Source of the DNA: Paraburkholderia youngii
GTDB taxonomy: Bacteria; Pseudomonadota; Gammaproteobacteria; Burkholderiales; Burkholderiaceae
DNA: 64,000 nt
Assembly (NCBI RefSeq): GCF_013366925.1
Contig: NZ_JAALDK010000001.1
Span: forward strand, 6,694,001-6,758,000
Reading direction: 5' to 3'
In this document: positions 31,511 through 39,278 of the stretch, in pieces
Numbering within the stretch: the stretch's first letter is position 1
Layout of the letters: the number at the start of each line of letters is the position of its first letter
Made by a program: the position numbers and the translations under genes
The notes under the pieces: generated by a model
What the model was told of the DNA's origin: nothing
The model's input: only the letters and a program-made list of their open reading frames with translations
The model's database searches: none

Positions 31511-32386
31511 ATGCTGGGCGAAACGTCGGCGGCGCGGCGACGCTTTCTGAGGGGCTCGGCCGGTGCGATGCTGGCCGCGGGTTTCGGCAGCACGCTGCTA
31601 TCCGCGTGCGGCGGCAGTCTCGAAGCCGAGCAGCCGGCTACGCCGCGACTCGTGTCGGTCAGCAATTTCCGCGATGTCGGCGGCGCGGGTGCCGGCTATC
31701 TGACCGTCGACGGCAAGCAGATGCGGCGCGGCGTGTTCTTTCGCGCGAATGCGCTGACGCTGAGCGGCACGGACGCGGCGACGCTCGACAAGCTAGGCAT
31801 CGTGTCGGTCTACGACCTGCGCACACCCGCCGAAATCGCGCGCACCGCCGACGTGCTGCCGGGCGGCGCGACATCCTCCGCCCTGAATGTGCTCGGCACG
31901 AACGACTTCGTTACACCCCCGGTCGATTCGCCCGTCGACGCCGTCGCGTTCATGCAGGCTCAGGCGCGCGCGTATGTGACGGGCGGCCCGCAGCGAGCCG
32001 CCTATGGCGCGTTGCTCGGCGCGCTCGCCAACGGCACGGGCGCGCAGCTATTCCACTCGAGTGCGGGCAAGGACCGCGCGGGCTGGGTCGCGGCGCTGCT
32101 GCTCAGCATCGCCAACGTTCCGCTCGACGTGATCATGCAGGACTACCTGCTGAGCAACGTCTATCTCGCGCCATCGATCGCTGCGCAAACTACCACGCTG
32201 CGCGCGCAGGCAGGCGCGGCCATCGCCGCGGCGAGAGCGCCGTTGTTCGACGTCGACGAGAATTATCTGCAGGCGGGCTTCGACCAGGTCCAGGCGAGCT
32301 ACGGCACGATGGCGAACTATTTAACGCAAGGCCTCGGTCTTTCCACCGCGACGGTCGACGCGCTGCGCAATCGGCTCGTGCATTGA
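31511..32386 (+). CDS. Tat-type lipoprotein of the tyrosine/serine phosphatase family, catalytic Cys replaced by Ser
   Basis: 291 residues. The N-terminus carries a twin-arginine pattern (RRRFL, 9-13) and a lipobox LSAC (Cys33), so a folded, lipid-anchored envelope protein is likely. The body matches the Y_phosphatase3 family: NFRDVGG, RGVFFRANAL, VYDLRTPAEI and the P-loop. That loop reads HSSAGKDRAG (182-191) where active members have HC(x5)R: the nucleophile position 183 is Ser (codon TCG at 32057), while Arg189 is kept. GGAG 6 nt before the ATG at 31511 supports this start over 31439. It should lack normal phosphatase chemistry but may bind phospho-ligands. Confidence 0.85.
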   Translation: MLGETSAARRRFLRGSAGAMLAAGFGSTLLSACGGSLEAEQPATPRLVSVSNFRDVGGAGAGYLTVDGKQMRRGVFFRANALTLSGTDAATLDKLGIVSVYDLRTPAEIARTADVLPGGATSSALNVLGTNDFVTPPVDSPVDAVAFMQAQARAYVTGGPQRAAYGALLGALANGTGAQLFHSSAGKDRAGWVAALLLSIANVPLDVIMQDYLLSNVYLAPSIAAQTTTLRAQAGAAIAAARAPLFDVDENYLQAGFDQVQASYGTMANYLTQGLGLSTATVDALRNRLVH

Positions 32387-32409
32387 CGCGCTTCGGCCGT
32401 CCGATAGCG

Positions 32410-32444
32410 AAAAAAAAAAGTCCGCCCCAGAGGAGCGGGCGGAC
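32410..32444 (-). terminator. Terminator of the two-component operon
   Basis: 8-bp stem (32420-32427 with 32437-32444); on the minus strand it is followed by ten T. It lies 118 nt beyond the kinase stop and may also act on the converging phosphatase-like gene. Confidence 0.8.
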
Positions 32445-32561
32445 GGAGAAGGGCGGCATCGAGGTTGCCGCGGGCGACTATAAGGCCGCGACCCGCGCGA
32501 CAGTCGATGCGGTAAGGGCAGGTAAGTGCCCCGGTCCGCGTCCCCTTACCTGCGAGCATCC

Positions 32562-33869
32562 TCACGTCAGCGCCGGGTCCACCGGCAGTTCGATCCGAAC
32601 GTCGAGCCCGCCCTGCGCATGATTGCGCACGAGGCAGCGTCCGCCGCGATGGTGCGCAAGCCGCGCGACGATCGCGAGACCGAGCCCGCAATGGCCTTCG
32701 CCGCCGCGCGCGGCGTCGAGCCGCACGAACGGCTTCATCGCCGCGGCGATGCGGTCGTCGGGAATGCCGGGGCCGTGGTCGCGCACGCTGATGATCCAAT
32801 GACCGTCGTTGCACGCGGTTGAGATTTCCACCGGCGGCATGCCGTGTTCGAGCGCGTTGTCGACCAGGTTCGTCACGAGCCGGTCAAGCAGCGTGCGCGG
32901 CAGCGTGAACGAGGGGCCAGCGCGCAAGTCGAGTGCGAAAAGCTGGGTTTCGGCGGGGTCCGCCGCTTCGGCGGGTTCAGCGGCCTCCGCGTAATCGCCC
33001 GAGGAAAACTGCTCGCGCAAGAACTCGTCGACTTCGACCGACGGTCCGGCGTCCGCCGATTGGCCCGCGAATTCGAGGAACTGCTGGACGATGTTGGTCA
33101 GCGAATCGACGTCGCGGATCAGGCCGGCACGCTCGTTTTCGTCGACCAGCACGCTCGCGCGCAGCTTCAGGCGCGTGAGCGGCGCCTTCAGATCATGCGC
33201 GACGCCGGCGAGCATCACCGCCTGGTCGTCGCCGGCTTCGTTCAGGCGCCGCATCATGTCGTTGAACGAGCCGATCAGATCGCGCAGTTCGCGCGGGCCC
33301 TGCACCGGCACGGGGTCAGGCCGGCCGCCCGAGCCGAATGCGCGCGACGCATCGGCGACGCGCAGCAACGGCCGTTGCATCTGCCAAACCGCGAACAACG
33401 ACAGGATCAACCCGGCGGCCAGCATCGAGACCGATTCGATCAGAAAGCGCGGCGGCGGCGGGACATCGACCGGCACGACGACCCAGTTCGACTTGCCCGG
33501 AAACAGCACCCACAGTTGCGGCGGACGCAGATCGTCGACGGCGATCTGCGTGCCGGCCGGCAGGTTCTCGCGCAGATGCCGGCTCAACTCGACCAGCATA
33601 TGCTCGTGCGGCTCGCGCAGATGCACGCTGGTCGGCATGTTCCAGGTGGGTACCAGATGCACGCGCATCGCCGGCGCGAGCGCGGTGCCCTTGATCGGCT
33701 CGCCGTTGATCGCCTGCAGCACCAGCAGAATGCCGCGCGCGAAGCCGTCGATCTCATGGCGCGGCGGCTGCCTCGTCACCAGCACGAACCAGCTCGCCTG
33801 AATCGCGAACAGCACCGCCGCCGACAGCAACGCCATTCTGCCGAACAGCGTGTTCAGCGGATTTCTCAT
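32562..33869 (-). CDS. EnvZ-like sensor histidine kinase
   Basis: 435 residues: membrane segment (about 10-32), periplasmic sensor region (to about 150), second membrane segment, HAMP-like linker, phospho-acceptor histidine in VAHDLKAPLTRL, and an ATPase domain with N-box NLVDNALEHG, DHGPGIP and GLGLAIV. This is the EnvZ/OmpR layout. The ATG overlaps the stop of the response-regulator gene (ATGA), so the two are coupled. An Ala/Glu/Pro-rich insert lies between the H-box domain and the ATPase domain. The signal sensed is unknown. Confidence 0.9.
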   Translation of the reverse strand: MRNPLNTLFGRMALLSAAVLFAIQASWFVLVTRQPPRHEIDGFARGILLVLQAINGEPIKGTALAPAMRVHLVPTWNMPTSVHLREPHEHMLVELSRHLRENLPAGTQIAVDDLRPPQLWVLFPGKSNWVVVPVDVPPPPRFLIESVSMLAAGLILSLFAVWQMQRPLLRVADASRAFGSGGRPDPVPVQGPRELRDLIGSFNDMMRRLNEAGDDQAVMLAGVAHDLKAPLTRLKLRASVLVDENERAGLIRDVDSLTNIVQQFLEFAGQSADAGPSVEVDEFLREQFSSGDYAEAAEPAEAADPAETQLFALDLRAGPSFTLPRTLLDRLVTNLVDNALEHGMPPVEISTACNDGHWIISVRDHGPGIPDDRIAAAMKPFVRLDAARGGEGHCGLGLAIVARLAHHRGGRCLVRNHAQGGLDVRIELPVDPALT

Positions 33870-34606
33870 GCGCTCGGGGCGGCCCCGTCCTCGAAGGGGG
33901 TGCCATTGGCGTCGGGCACGAACACATAGCCCTTGCCGCGCACCGTTTGCACATAGCACGGGTTCGACGGGTCGTCCTCGATCACGCGGCGCAGGCGCCA
34001 GATCGGCACGTCGAGGCTGCGGTCGCGGAACGCGAGGTTGTCGCGATGCACGAGATCGTGAATCAGCACGCGCGACAGCACCTTGTACGGGTTGTTGACG
34101 AAGATCTTCAGCAGCGCGAATTCGCTGTCGCGCAGCGGCAGCTTGGCGTCGTCGCGGGTCAGCGAGCGCGTCGCGAAGTCCAGTTCGAACGGACCGAAGC
34201 GATAGCGCTTGCGTGCTTCCGGCGCGCTCGTGGTGGATGGCCCGCGCCGGCGCAGCACGGTCTGGATGCGCACCAGCAGTTCGCGCGGATCGAATGGCTT
34301 GGTCAGATAGTCGTCCGCGCCGAGCGAGAGACCGACGATGCGATCGGCCACCGTGCCGCGCGCGGTCACGAAGATCACCGGGATGTCGTCGCCGGCGGCG
34401 CGCAACGCGGTGAGCGCGCGCAGGCCGTCGGTGTTCGGCATCATGATGTCGAGTACGACGACTGACGGCCGCTCGCGCTCGAGACGACGCTGCAAATGAG
34501 TGCCGTCATGCAGCACGGACGCATCGAAGCCGTTCGACTGCAGAAACTTGCAAAGCAGATCGCGTACGACCGGATCGTCGTCGACGATAAGGACCTGTGG
34601 ATTCAT
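33866..34606 (-). CDS. OmpR-family response regulator (partner of the kinase)
   Basis: 246 residues: receiver domain with acidic pocket Asp9-Asp10-Asp11, phosphorylation site Asp53 in VVLDIMMP, and Lys in LTKPFDP; then a winged-helix DNA-binding domain ending in RGKGYVFVP. Overlaps the kinase gene. A closely related regulator lies 2.4 kb away (36993-37736). Targets are unknown; the exported-protein genes next to it are natural candidates. Confidence 0.92.
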   Translation of the reverse strand: MNPQVLIVDDDPVVRDLLCKFLQSNGFDASVLHDGTHLQRRLERERPSVVVLDIMMPNTDGLRALTALRAAGDDIPVIFVTARGTVADRIVGLSLGADDYLTKPFDPRELLVRIQTVLRRRGPSTTSAPEARKRYRFGPFELDFATRSLTRDDAKLPLRDSEFALLKIFVNNPYKVLSRVLIHDLVHRDNLAFRDRSLDVPIWRLRRVIEDDPSNPCYVQTVRGKGYVFVPDANGTPFEDGAAPSA

Positions 34607-34995
34607 GGCGAAATTCTAGACGGGCGCGCCCGACGCGCGACCGCGCATTTCCTTACCAACGCTTACTGTGCGCCACGTGGCGCTGGCGGGCTTGCGCCGG
34701 GGCGGATCAGCGAAGGTTCCGCGCCTACTTTAGCACTGCCTGATCCTGCTCTCCGCACGACCGCCACGCGATGACAACACCTGGCAAGCACTCGAAAGCC
34801 CTCGCAAGCCCACGGAACGGGTCGTAACAACCGCGCGAAAGCATGCTTTGCTTCGCCCATCATCGGCGCCTGCGCGGCGCGATGATTCGTTCCGCAGCAA
34901 GTCGCGCCGCACGCCGAACGAGGCCAGCTGCCTCGGATGACGGCTCGCGGCGTTCAACCGACACCCGCGCAATGCGCGCCTTCGCGAGGTCCATC
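34607..34995. promoter_or_regulatory. Gene-free spacer upstream of the regulator, with two perfect palindromes
   Basis: 389 nt between divergent genes. It holds the palindromes 34621-34632 (CGGGCGCGCCCG) and 34670-34683 (GCGCCACGTGGCGC), just upstream of the response-regulator start, which could be operators or simple GC hairpins. I see no convincing coding sequence or sigma-70 promoter. Confidence 0.3.
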
Positions 34996-35187
34996 ATGAC
35001 GATCCACAACACCCTCAGTTCCACGCCGTTCTCCACGCTGGCGAAGACGTCAGCCACGGAGAAGTCCACCAGTTCGAGCCCCACCGGTGCAGCGGCGAAA
35101 TCGCAGCAAAGCAGCGCGCTCGCGCAGCCTGCACTGCCTGCGCCGGGGACGGGGCTCATCGGCCACCTGGTCAACACGACCGCGTGA
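34996..35187 (+). CDS. Small hypothetical protein
   Basis: 63 residues, Ser/Thr/Ala-rich, with no recognisable domain and no signal peptide. GAGG lies about 7 nt before the ATG. It is kept because it begins a close-packed series (15 nt to the next gene, 3 nt to the one after). It may be only a leader or a spurious frame. Confidence 0.35.
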   Translation: MTIHNTLSSTPFSTLAKTSATEKSTSSSPTGAAAKSQQSSALAQPALPAPGTGLIGHLVNTTA

Positions 35188-35202
35188 ACCGGCGAGGTCC
35201 GC

Positions 35203-35400
35203 GTGCCGTTATCCAGAACTACTGAGCATCGGCGTCGCATCGTGGCGTGGCTCGTTGCCGGCGCGCTGCTGTTGCCGCTCGGCGGCTGCGGCGCCGCGGC
35301 GCTGCCATGCCGGGTCACGGCGGCGACCTTGAAAGTGCTGCCGGTCGTCGGCCATGCGGCGGCGACGCCTTTCGACATGTGTGCTTCCGCGATCGATTGA
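35203..35400 (+). CDS. Small lipoprotein (DUF6726-like)
   Basis: 65 residues. GTG start with GAGG upstream; basic N-terminus, hydrophobic stretch and lipobox LGGC (Cys29), then a compact tail PCRVTAATLKVLPVVGHAAA...DMCASAID with two further cysteines. The pattern recalls short Burkholderiaceae lipoproteins annotated as DUF6726; this is from memory. Three nt before the next gene. Confidence 0.65.
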   Translation: MPLSRTTEHRRRIVAWLVAGALLLPLGGCGAAALPCRVTAATLKVLPVVGHAAATPFDMCASAID

Positions 35401-35403
35401 ATC

Positions 35404-36117
35404 ATGATGCTCACCAGGATGGTTGGTGCATTGATGCTGCTCGGCGGTGTGCTGTCGTGCGCCGCGCATGCGCAGCCTGTCGCGCGCAGTCCGAAGGCGG
35501 CCAGCGCGGCATCGAATAGCGTCGTCACCGACACGCGGCGGCGCTCGCCGGATGCGCCGTTTTCGTTTCGCGGCGTCGCGCTCGGCATCACGATCGACGA
35601 ATTCCGCGCGGGCTCGGCCGTGCGCGCGACGCCGGTCGGCAGCGTGCCGATCTGCGAGACCGACGTGCAGGCAGGTGCGCTCGGCATGCGGCTGAAATCG
35701 CACGATAGCCTGAGCGTCGCGTGCCGCTGGGCGCATCGCGATGATCAGCGCTGGGCGGTCTCGCAGGCGGTGGTCGATGGCGCGCCGGCACTCGAACACG
35801 TGATGCGCTTCACGCGCATCGACGGGCAAGGCGCATTGCGTCTCTACGAGATGTCGTTCGTGATCGACGAGCTGACCGCGGAGGATCTGCGCGACGCGCT
35901 CGAGGATCGTTATGGGCCGCCGCGTCTCGCGACGCGCAACGCGGCGGCGCCGGGCGCGATGCCGATGTACGTATGGGAGAACGCGGTCAGTTCGATCACG
36001 CTGTGCTTTCTGCCGGGCAGCCGCAACGGTACGCTCACGTATCTGCTGAAGGGCTCGGATACGTGGATGAAAGCGGTCGTGCGGCAGTGGCAGGCGAGCG
36101 GCGCCGACGCGGGCTGA
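35404..36117 (+). CDS. Exported protein of unknown function
   Basis: 237 residues; signal peptide (about 1-23, cleavage after AHA), then a single domain with FRGVALGITIDEFRA near residue 55, three cysteines in pairs suited to disulfides (ICETD, VACRW, LCFLP), and mixed alpha/beta character. I do not recognise the family. Starts 3 nt after the small lipoprotein gene, so the two are co-translated. An ATG doublet leaves one codon of start ambiguity. Confidence 0.75.
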   Translation: MMLTRMVGALMLLGGVLSCAAHAQPVARSPKAASAASNSVVTDTRRRSPDAPFSFRGVALGITIDEFRAGSAVRATPVGSVPICETDVQAGALGMRLKSHDSLSVACRWAHRDDQRWAVSQAVVDGAPALEHVMRFTRIDGQGALRLYEMSFVIDELTAEDLRDALEDRYGPPRLATRNAAAPGAMPMYVWENAVSSITLCFLPGSRNGTLTYLLKGSDTWMKAVVRQWQASGADAG

Positions 36118-36229
36118 TGATTGCCTGGCAAGCCTGATTATCGGTGCGAACCCAACGCCGAAAGCGGATGGCGTCTGGCTCGCGCCGCCACGCTTTAACT
36201 CCATTTCATCCTTTCGCCACGGAGCCAGC

Positions 36230-36901
36230 ATGACCACGCTACGTCTGACCCTCGTGCTCGGCGCCGCGAGCTGTCTCGCGGCCTGTTCGAGCACGCAGAC
36301 CAGGTCGATCGTCGAAACGCCGATGGCGCCGCCGCTCGCGTCCGCGCCGCTGAACGTCAACACGCAAGGCGCGATCTATCAGGCCGGTGCGCCGCTGCTG
36401 CTGTATGAGACGCCGCGCGCGCAGCATATCGGCGACGTGCTGACGATCCGGCTGTCCGAATCGTATAGCGGCAACAACAGCGCGAGCGCATCGGCGAACC
36501 GCGCGAGCAGCATCACCGCGACCGCCGCGGACCAATCGACGAACGCCGCCGCGCGGCTCGCGAAACTGTTCAACATCGGCTCGGCCAGCACCGACTACAA
36601 GGGGCAAGGCAATCTGCGCGACATCAGCGATATGACGGGCACGCTCGCCGTGACCGTGATCGGCACCGTGTCGGGCGGCAATCTCGTCGTGTCGGGCGAG
36701 AAGGTGATCGCGATGAGCGGTACCCGCGACCGTCTTCGGTTGTCGGGCATCGTCAATCCCAAGGATATCGAAGCAGGCAATTACGTTGCGTCGAGCAAGG
36801 TCGCGAACGCGCGCATCGAACAGGCGGGCCTCGGCATGGTCAACGACGCGACGACGATGGGCTGGCTGCAGCGGATGTTTCTGAGTGTGCTGACGTTTTG
36901 A
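36230..36901 (+). CDS. FlgH-like L-ring lipoprotein, away from any flagellar operon
   Basis: 223 residues with lipobox LAAC (Cys19) and the FlgH signature order: GAIYQ near residue 45, LLYETPRAQHIGDVLTIRLSESYSG, then LFNIGS, GQGNL.DIS and TGTLAVTVIGTVSGGNLVVSGEK, GIVNPKDIEAGNYVASSKVANARIE. Length is normal for FlgH, which forms the outer-membrane ring of the flagellar basal body. No other flagellar gene is near; neighbours are exported proteins and response regulators. It is probably a paralogue used for another envelope ring or a stand-alone lipoprotein. Confidence 0.8.
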   Translation: MTTLRLTLVLGAASCLAACSSTQTRSIVETPMAPPLASAPLNVNTQGAIYQAGAPLLLYETPRAQHIGDVLTIRLSESYSGNNSASASANRASSITATAADQSTNAAARLAKLFNIGSASTDYKGQGNLRDISDMTGTLAVTVIGTVSGGNLVVSGEKVIAMSGTRDRLRLSGIVNPKDIEAGNYVASSKVANARIEQAGLGMVNDATTMGWLQRMFLSVLTF

Positions 36902-36992
36902 CCGTCAGCCGCGTCAGCCGCGTCAGCGCGCTGCGCGTAGTGCGCGACGCGCAGATCGCATCGACTGGCTCCGATCAGATCGACTCGCGCCG

Positions 36993-37736
36993 CTAGCCGG
37001 GCGGCGGCGCGAGCCCGCGTTCGGCGGCGCCGATTTCGCCATCCGGCACGAACACGTAGCCGCGTCCCCACACCGTCTGCACGTAGCGCGGTTCCGATGG
37101 GTCCACTTCGATCAGCCGACGCAAGCGCCAGATCGATACGTCGAGACTGCGATTGCGATGCGCTTCGCTATTGCCGTGCAGTTTCTCGAGCAGCTGCGCA
37201 CGTGTGAGCACGGTCATCGCGTGCGTGACGAACACCTTCAGCATCGCGAATTCGCTCGAACGCAGCGTGATGCGTTCGCCGTCGCGGCGCAGTTCGCGCG
37301 CGGGGAAGTTCACTTCGAAGCGGCCGAAATGATAGGGCGCGCGTTGCTCCGGCGCGCCCGGCGCGATCGAGCCGCGACGCCGCAGCACCGTGCGAATCCG
37401 CGCGACGAGCTCGCTCGGTTCGAACGGCTTGCCGAGATAGTCGTCGGCGCCGAGTTCGAGGCCGATCACGCGATCGATCGGATCGGCGCGCGCGGTCAGC
37501 AGAATCACGGGAATGTCGTCGCCGGCGACGCGCAACGCGCGCAGCGCGCTGATGCCATCGAGCTCCGGCATCATGATGTCGAGCACGACGAGCGCGGGAC
37601 GCTCCTGCTGCAATCTGCGCTGCAACGCCAAGCCATTTTCGAGGGTGGAGACGTTGAAGCCGCGCCCGTGCAGATATTCGCTGACGAGCTCGCGTACGAC
37701 GGGATCGTCATCGACGATCAGGATGGTCTGGTTCAT
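36993..37736 (-). CDS. Orphan OmpR-family response regulator
   Basis: 247 residues, receiver (Asp9-11, phospho-Asp53 in VVLDIMMP, Lys in LGKPFEP) plus winged-helix domain ending GRGYVFVP. It is strikingly similar to the regulator at 33866-34606, with long shared blocks such as LIVDDDPVVR, ERPxxVVLDIMMP and DRSLDV/NRSLDV. No kinase gene adjoins it. Two exported-protein genes lie upstream on the same strand, 100 nt away. It may answer to the kinase at 32562-33869. Confidence 0.9.
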   Translation of the reverse strand: MNQTILIVDDDPVVRELVSEYLHGRGFNVSTLENGLALQRRLQQERPALVVLDIMMPELDGISALRALRVAGDDIPVILLTARADPIDRVIGLELGADDYLGKPFEPSELVARIRTVLRRRGSIAPGAPEQRAPYHFGRFEVNFPARELRRDGERITLRSSEFAMLKVFVTHAMTVLTRAQLLEKLHGNSEAHRNRSLDVSIWRLRRLIEVDPSEPRYVQTVWGRGYVFVPDGEIGAAERGLAPPPG

Positions 37737-37837
37737 TCAGGTCATCTTAGTGATGCGCACGGGCCGCGCAAAGCGCATACCGCTTTCCAATCCTTTCCCG
37801 TGTAAGGCGCTGCAAGCGAACGCACAGCCGCGGGTCT

Positions 37838-38506
37838 TCAGCGGGTCGGCGGGAAGGCCTGCGAGGTTTGCAGGGTCTGCTGTTGCTGCTCCTGACGCGC
37901 GAAATCGGTCCGATCGACGACCATCCGCTCGATCAACCCGCCGAGCTTCACCGAGGCAGACGAGAAGCGGTCGGTGTTCAGGCCGCCGGTCTGATAGCGC
38001 GCGGTGACGAGAATGCGGCCGCTCTGGATCAGTGTCAGATCGATGATCGACAGGTACTGGATGGATTCGTCGCTGAACGAGCGGCGCCCATAGTCGATCG
38101 CGGCGTTGTAGACGAGCCGCGCTTCGCAGCCGGCCGGCGAGGTTCCCGGATTGTAGACGTCCGAACGAATGCCGCGCCGCTCGAGCGCGAGCTGCAGCGC
38201 CGGCACGAAATCGCCGACCGACACCGTCGGATTCACTTCGATGCACACGTGCTGCACATCGGCGGGCCGGCCGTTGACGAAGGTCGGCGACGAGTAGTTC
38301 GACGCGATCGCGTAGCCGGCCTGGATCACGGAGCCGGTGGCGTCGGCGGCCTGGATCAGCGTCCATGCGCAGCCGTCGAGCGTGAGCGTCAGCGTCGCGG
38401 CGAAGGCGGCGAGGGCGCAGCGACGCCGCGCTATCAGCGAGGCAACCCGACCCGGACGCGAAGGCTTGGTTGCGGCTGGCGCGCGCACGGTCGGCGGCGA
38501 GGTCAT
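37838..38506 (-). CDS. Lipoprotein of unknown function
   Basis: 222 residues; basic N-terminus, hydrophobic segment and lipobox LDGC (Cys46), followed by AWTLIQAADATGSVIQAGYAIA and a soluble domain with two cysteines. No family recognised; the shape (lipid anchor plus small alpha/beta domain with PALQLALERRGI) suggests an outer-membrane assembly lipoprotein. A GTG 24 nt upstream (38530) is an alternative start. Precedes the orphan regulator on the same strand. Confidence 0.65.
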   Translation of the reverse strand: MTSPPTVRAPAATKPSRPGRVASLIARRRCALAAFAATLTLTLDGCAWTLIQAADATGSVIQAGYAIASNYSSPTFVNGRPADVQHVCIEVNPTVSVGDFVPALQLALERRGIRSDVYNPGTSPAGCEARLVYNAAIDYGRRSFSDESIQYLSIIDLTLIQSGRILVTARYQTGGLNTDRFSSASVKLGGLIERMVVDRTDFARQEQQQQTLQTSQAFPPTR

Positions 38507-38570
38507 GAGCCAGCGCCCGATCCCGGTCACAAGATTCGCTGGGTCATCGAAAGCAGCGACGGCCGCGCGC

Positions 38571-39044
38571 TCAGCGCGTCACGCGCAGTCGCAGTTCGTT
38601 CTGGCCTTGCACGCTCGCGGTGACGTTCACGCGGCGCGCGTCGGTGGTCACGACGAAATGCTGGCGCACCGGTGTGTTGACGTCGTGCACGACGCGCGGA
38701 AAGCAGGCGGCGATGTCGGCGCCGAGTTCTTCGAGCGGATCGTTGATGACGCCGTCGGCTTGCCAGTGCGCGCGCCAGTGGCAGTCGTACGCGTGCGCGG
38801 TAGCGAGGCAATCGTCGGAATGGGAGACGCCCGGCAGTTGCGCGGCGGTCTCGTTCGGCAGTTGCCGGAAATCGCTCGCATCGACGATGTGCATGAGCGC
38901 CGCGCAGATATCCGCGGGCTGGTTCGGTTCGGCCGTTTGTGCGGCGTCGACGGTGTTCGTGAAGAGCAGCGCCGCGCCGCAGGCGAGCGCGAGGCGCGGG
39001 AGCAAAGTCGGGAGCAGAGGTGAAATACGGCGAGCGAATGACAT
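38571..39044 (-). CDS. Small exported protein of unknown function
   Basis: 157 residues; signal peptide (about 1-35, cleavage near VDAA), mature part with four cysteines (ICAAL, DDCLAT, YDCHW, AACFP) and a C-terminal beta-rich stretch. Start is the first Met with a proper signal sequence. Lies 65 nt before the lipoprotein gene on the same strand, so the two probably form one unit. No function can be assigned. Confidence 0.65.
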   Translation of the reverse strand: MSFARRISPLLPTLLPRLALACGAALLFTNTVDAAQTAEPNQPADICAALMHIVDASDFRQLPNETAAQLPGVSHSDDCLATAHAYDCHWRAHWQADGVINDPLEELGADIAACFPRVVHDVNTPVRQHFVVTTDARRVNVTASVQGQNELRLRVTR

Positions 39045-39278
39045 GGGCGAGAAGTCCGGAGAGCGGTTGCGATCAAAGACGTGACTAACGTCAACGAAGG
39101 CCGACGCATGGCGCGGCCCGTACGACTATCGTCGCTGCTCGCGAGCATTTTCAAAGCGCGGAACAACTTGCGCGCTTCGCAAATGCTTCCGAACTCTTCT
39201 CGTGTCTTTCCGGATGTTGCGCACGACGCGCGGGGGCGGCGTCGTGCGCTTAATTGAAGTGAGCGCTGTGCGCGTCGC

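Noticed and set aside
36230..36901. Part of a flagellar operon
   Set aside because: No flgG, flgI or other flagellar gene within the window; neighbours are regulators and exported proteins.
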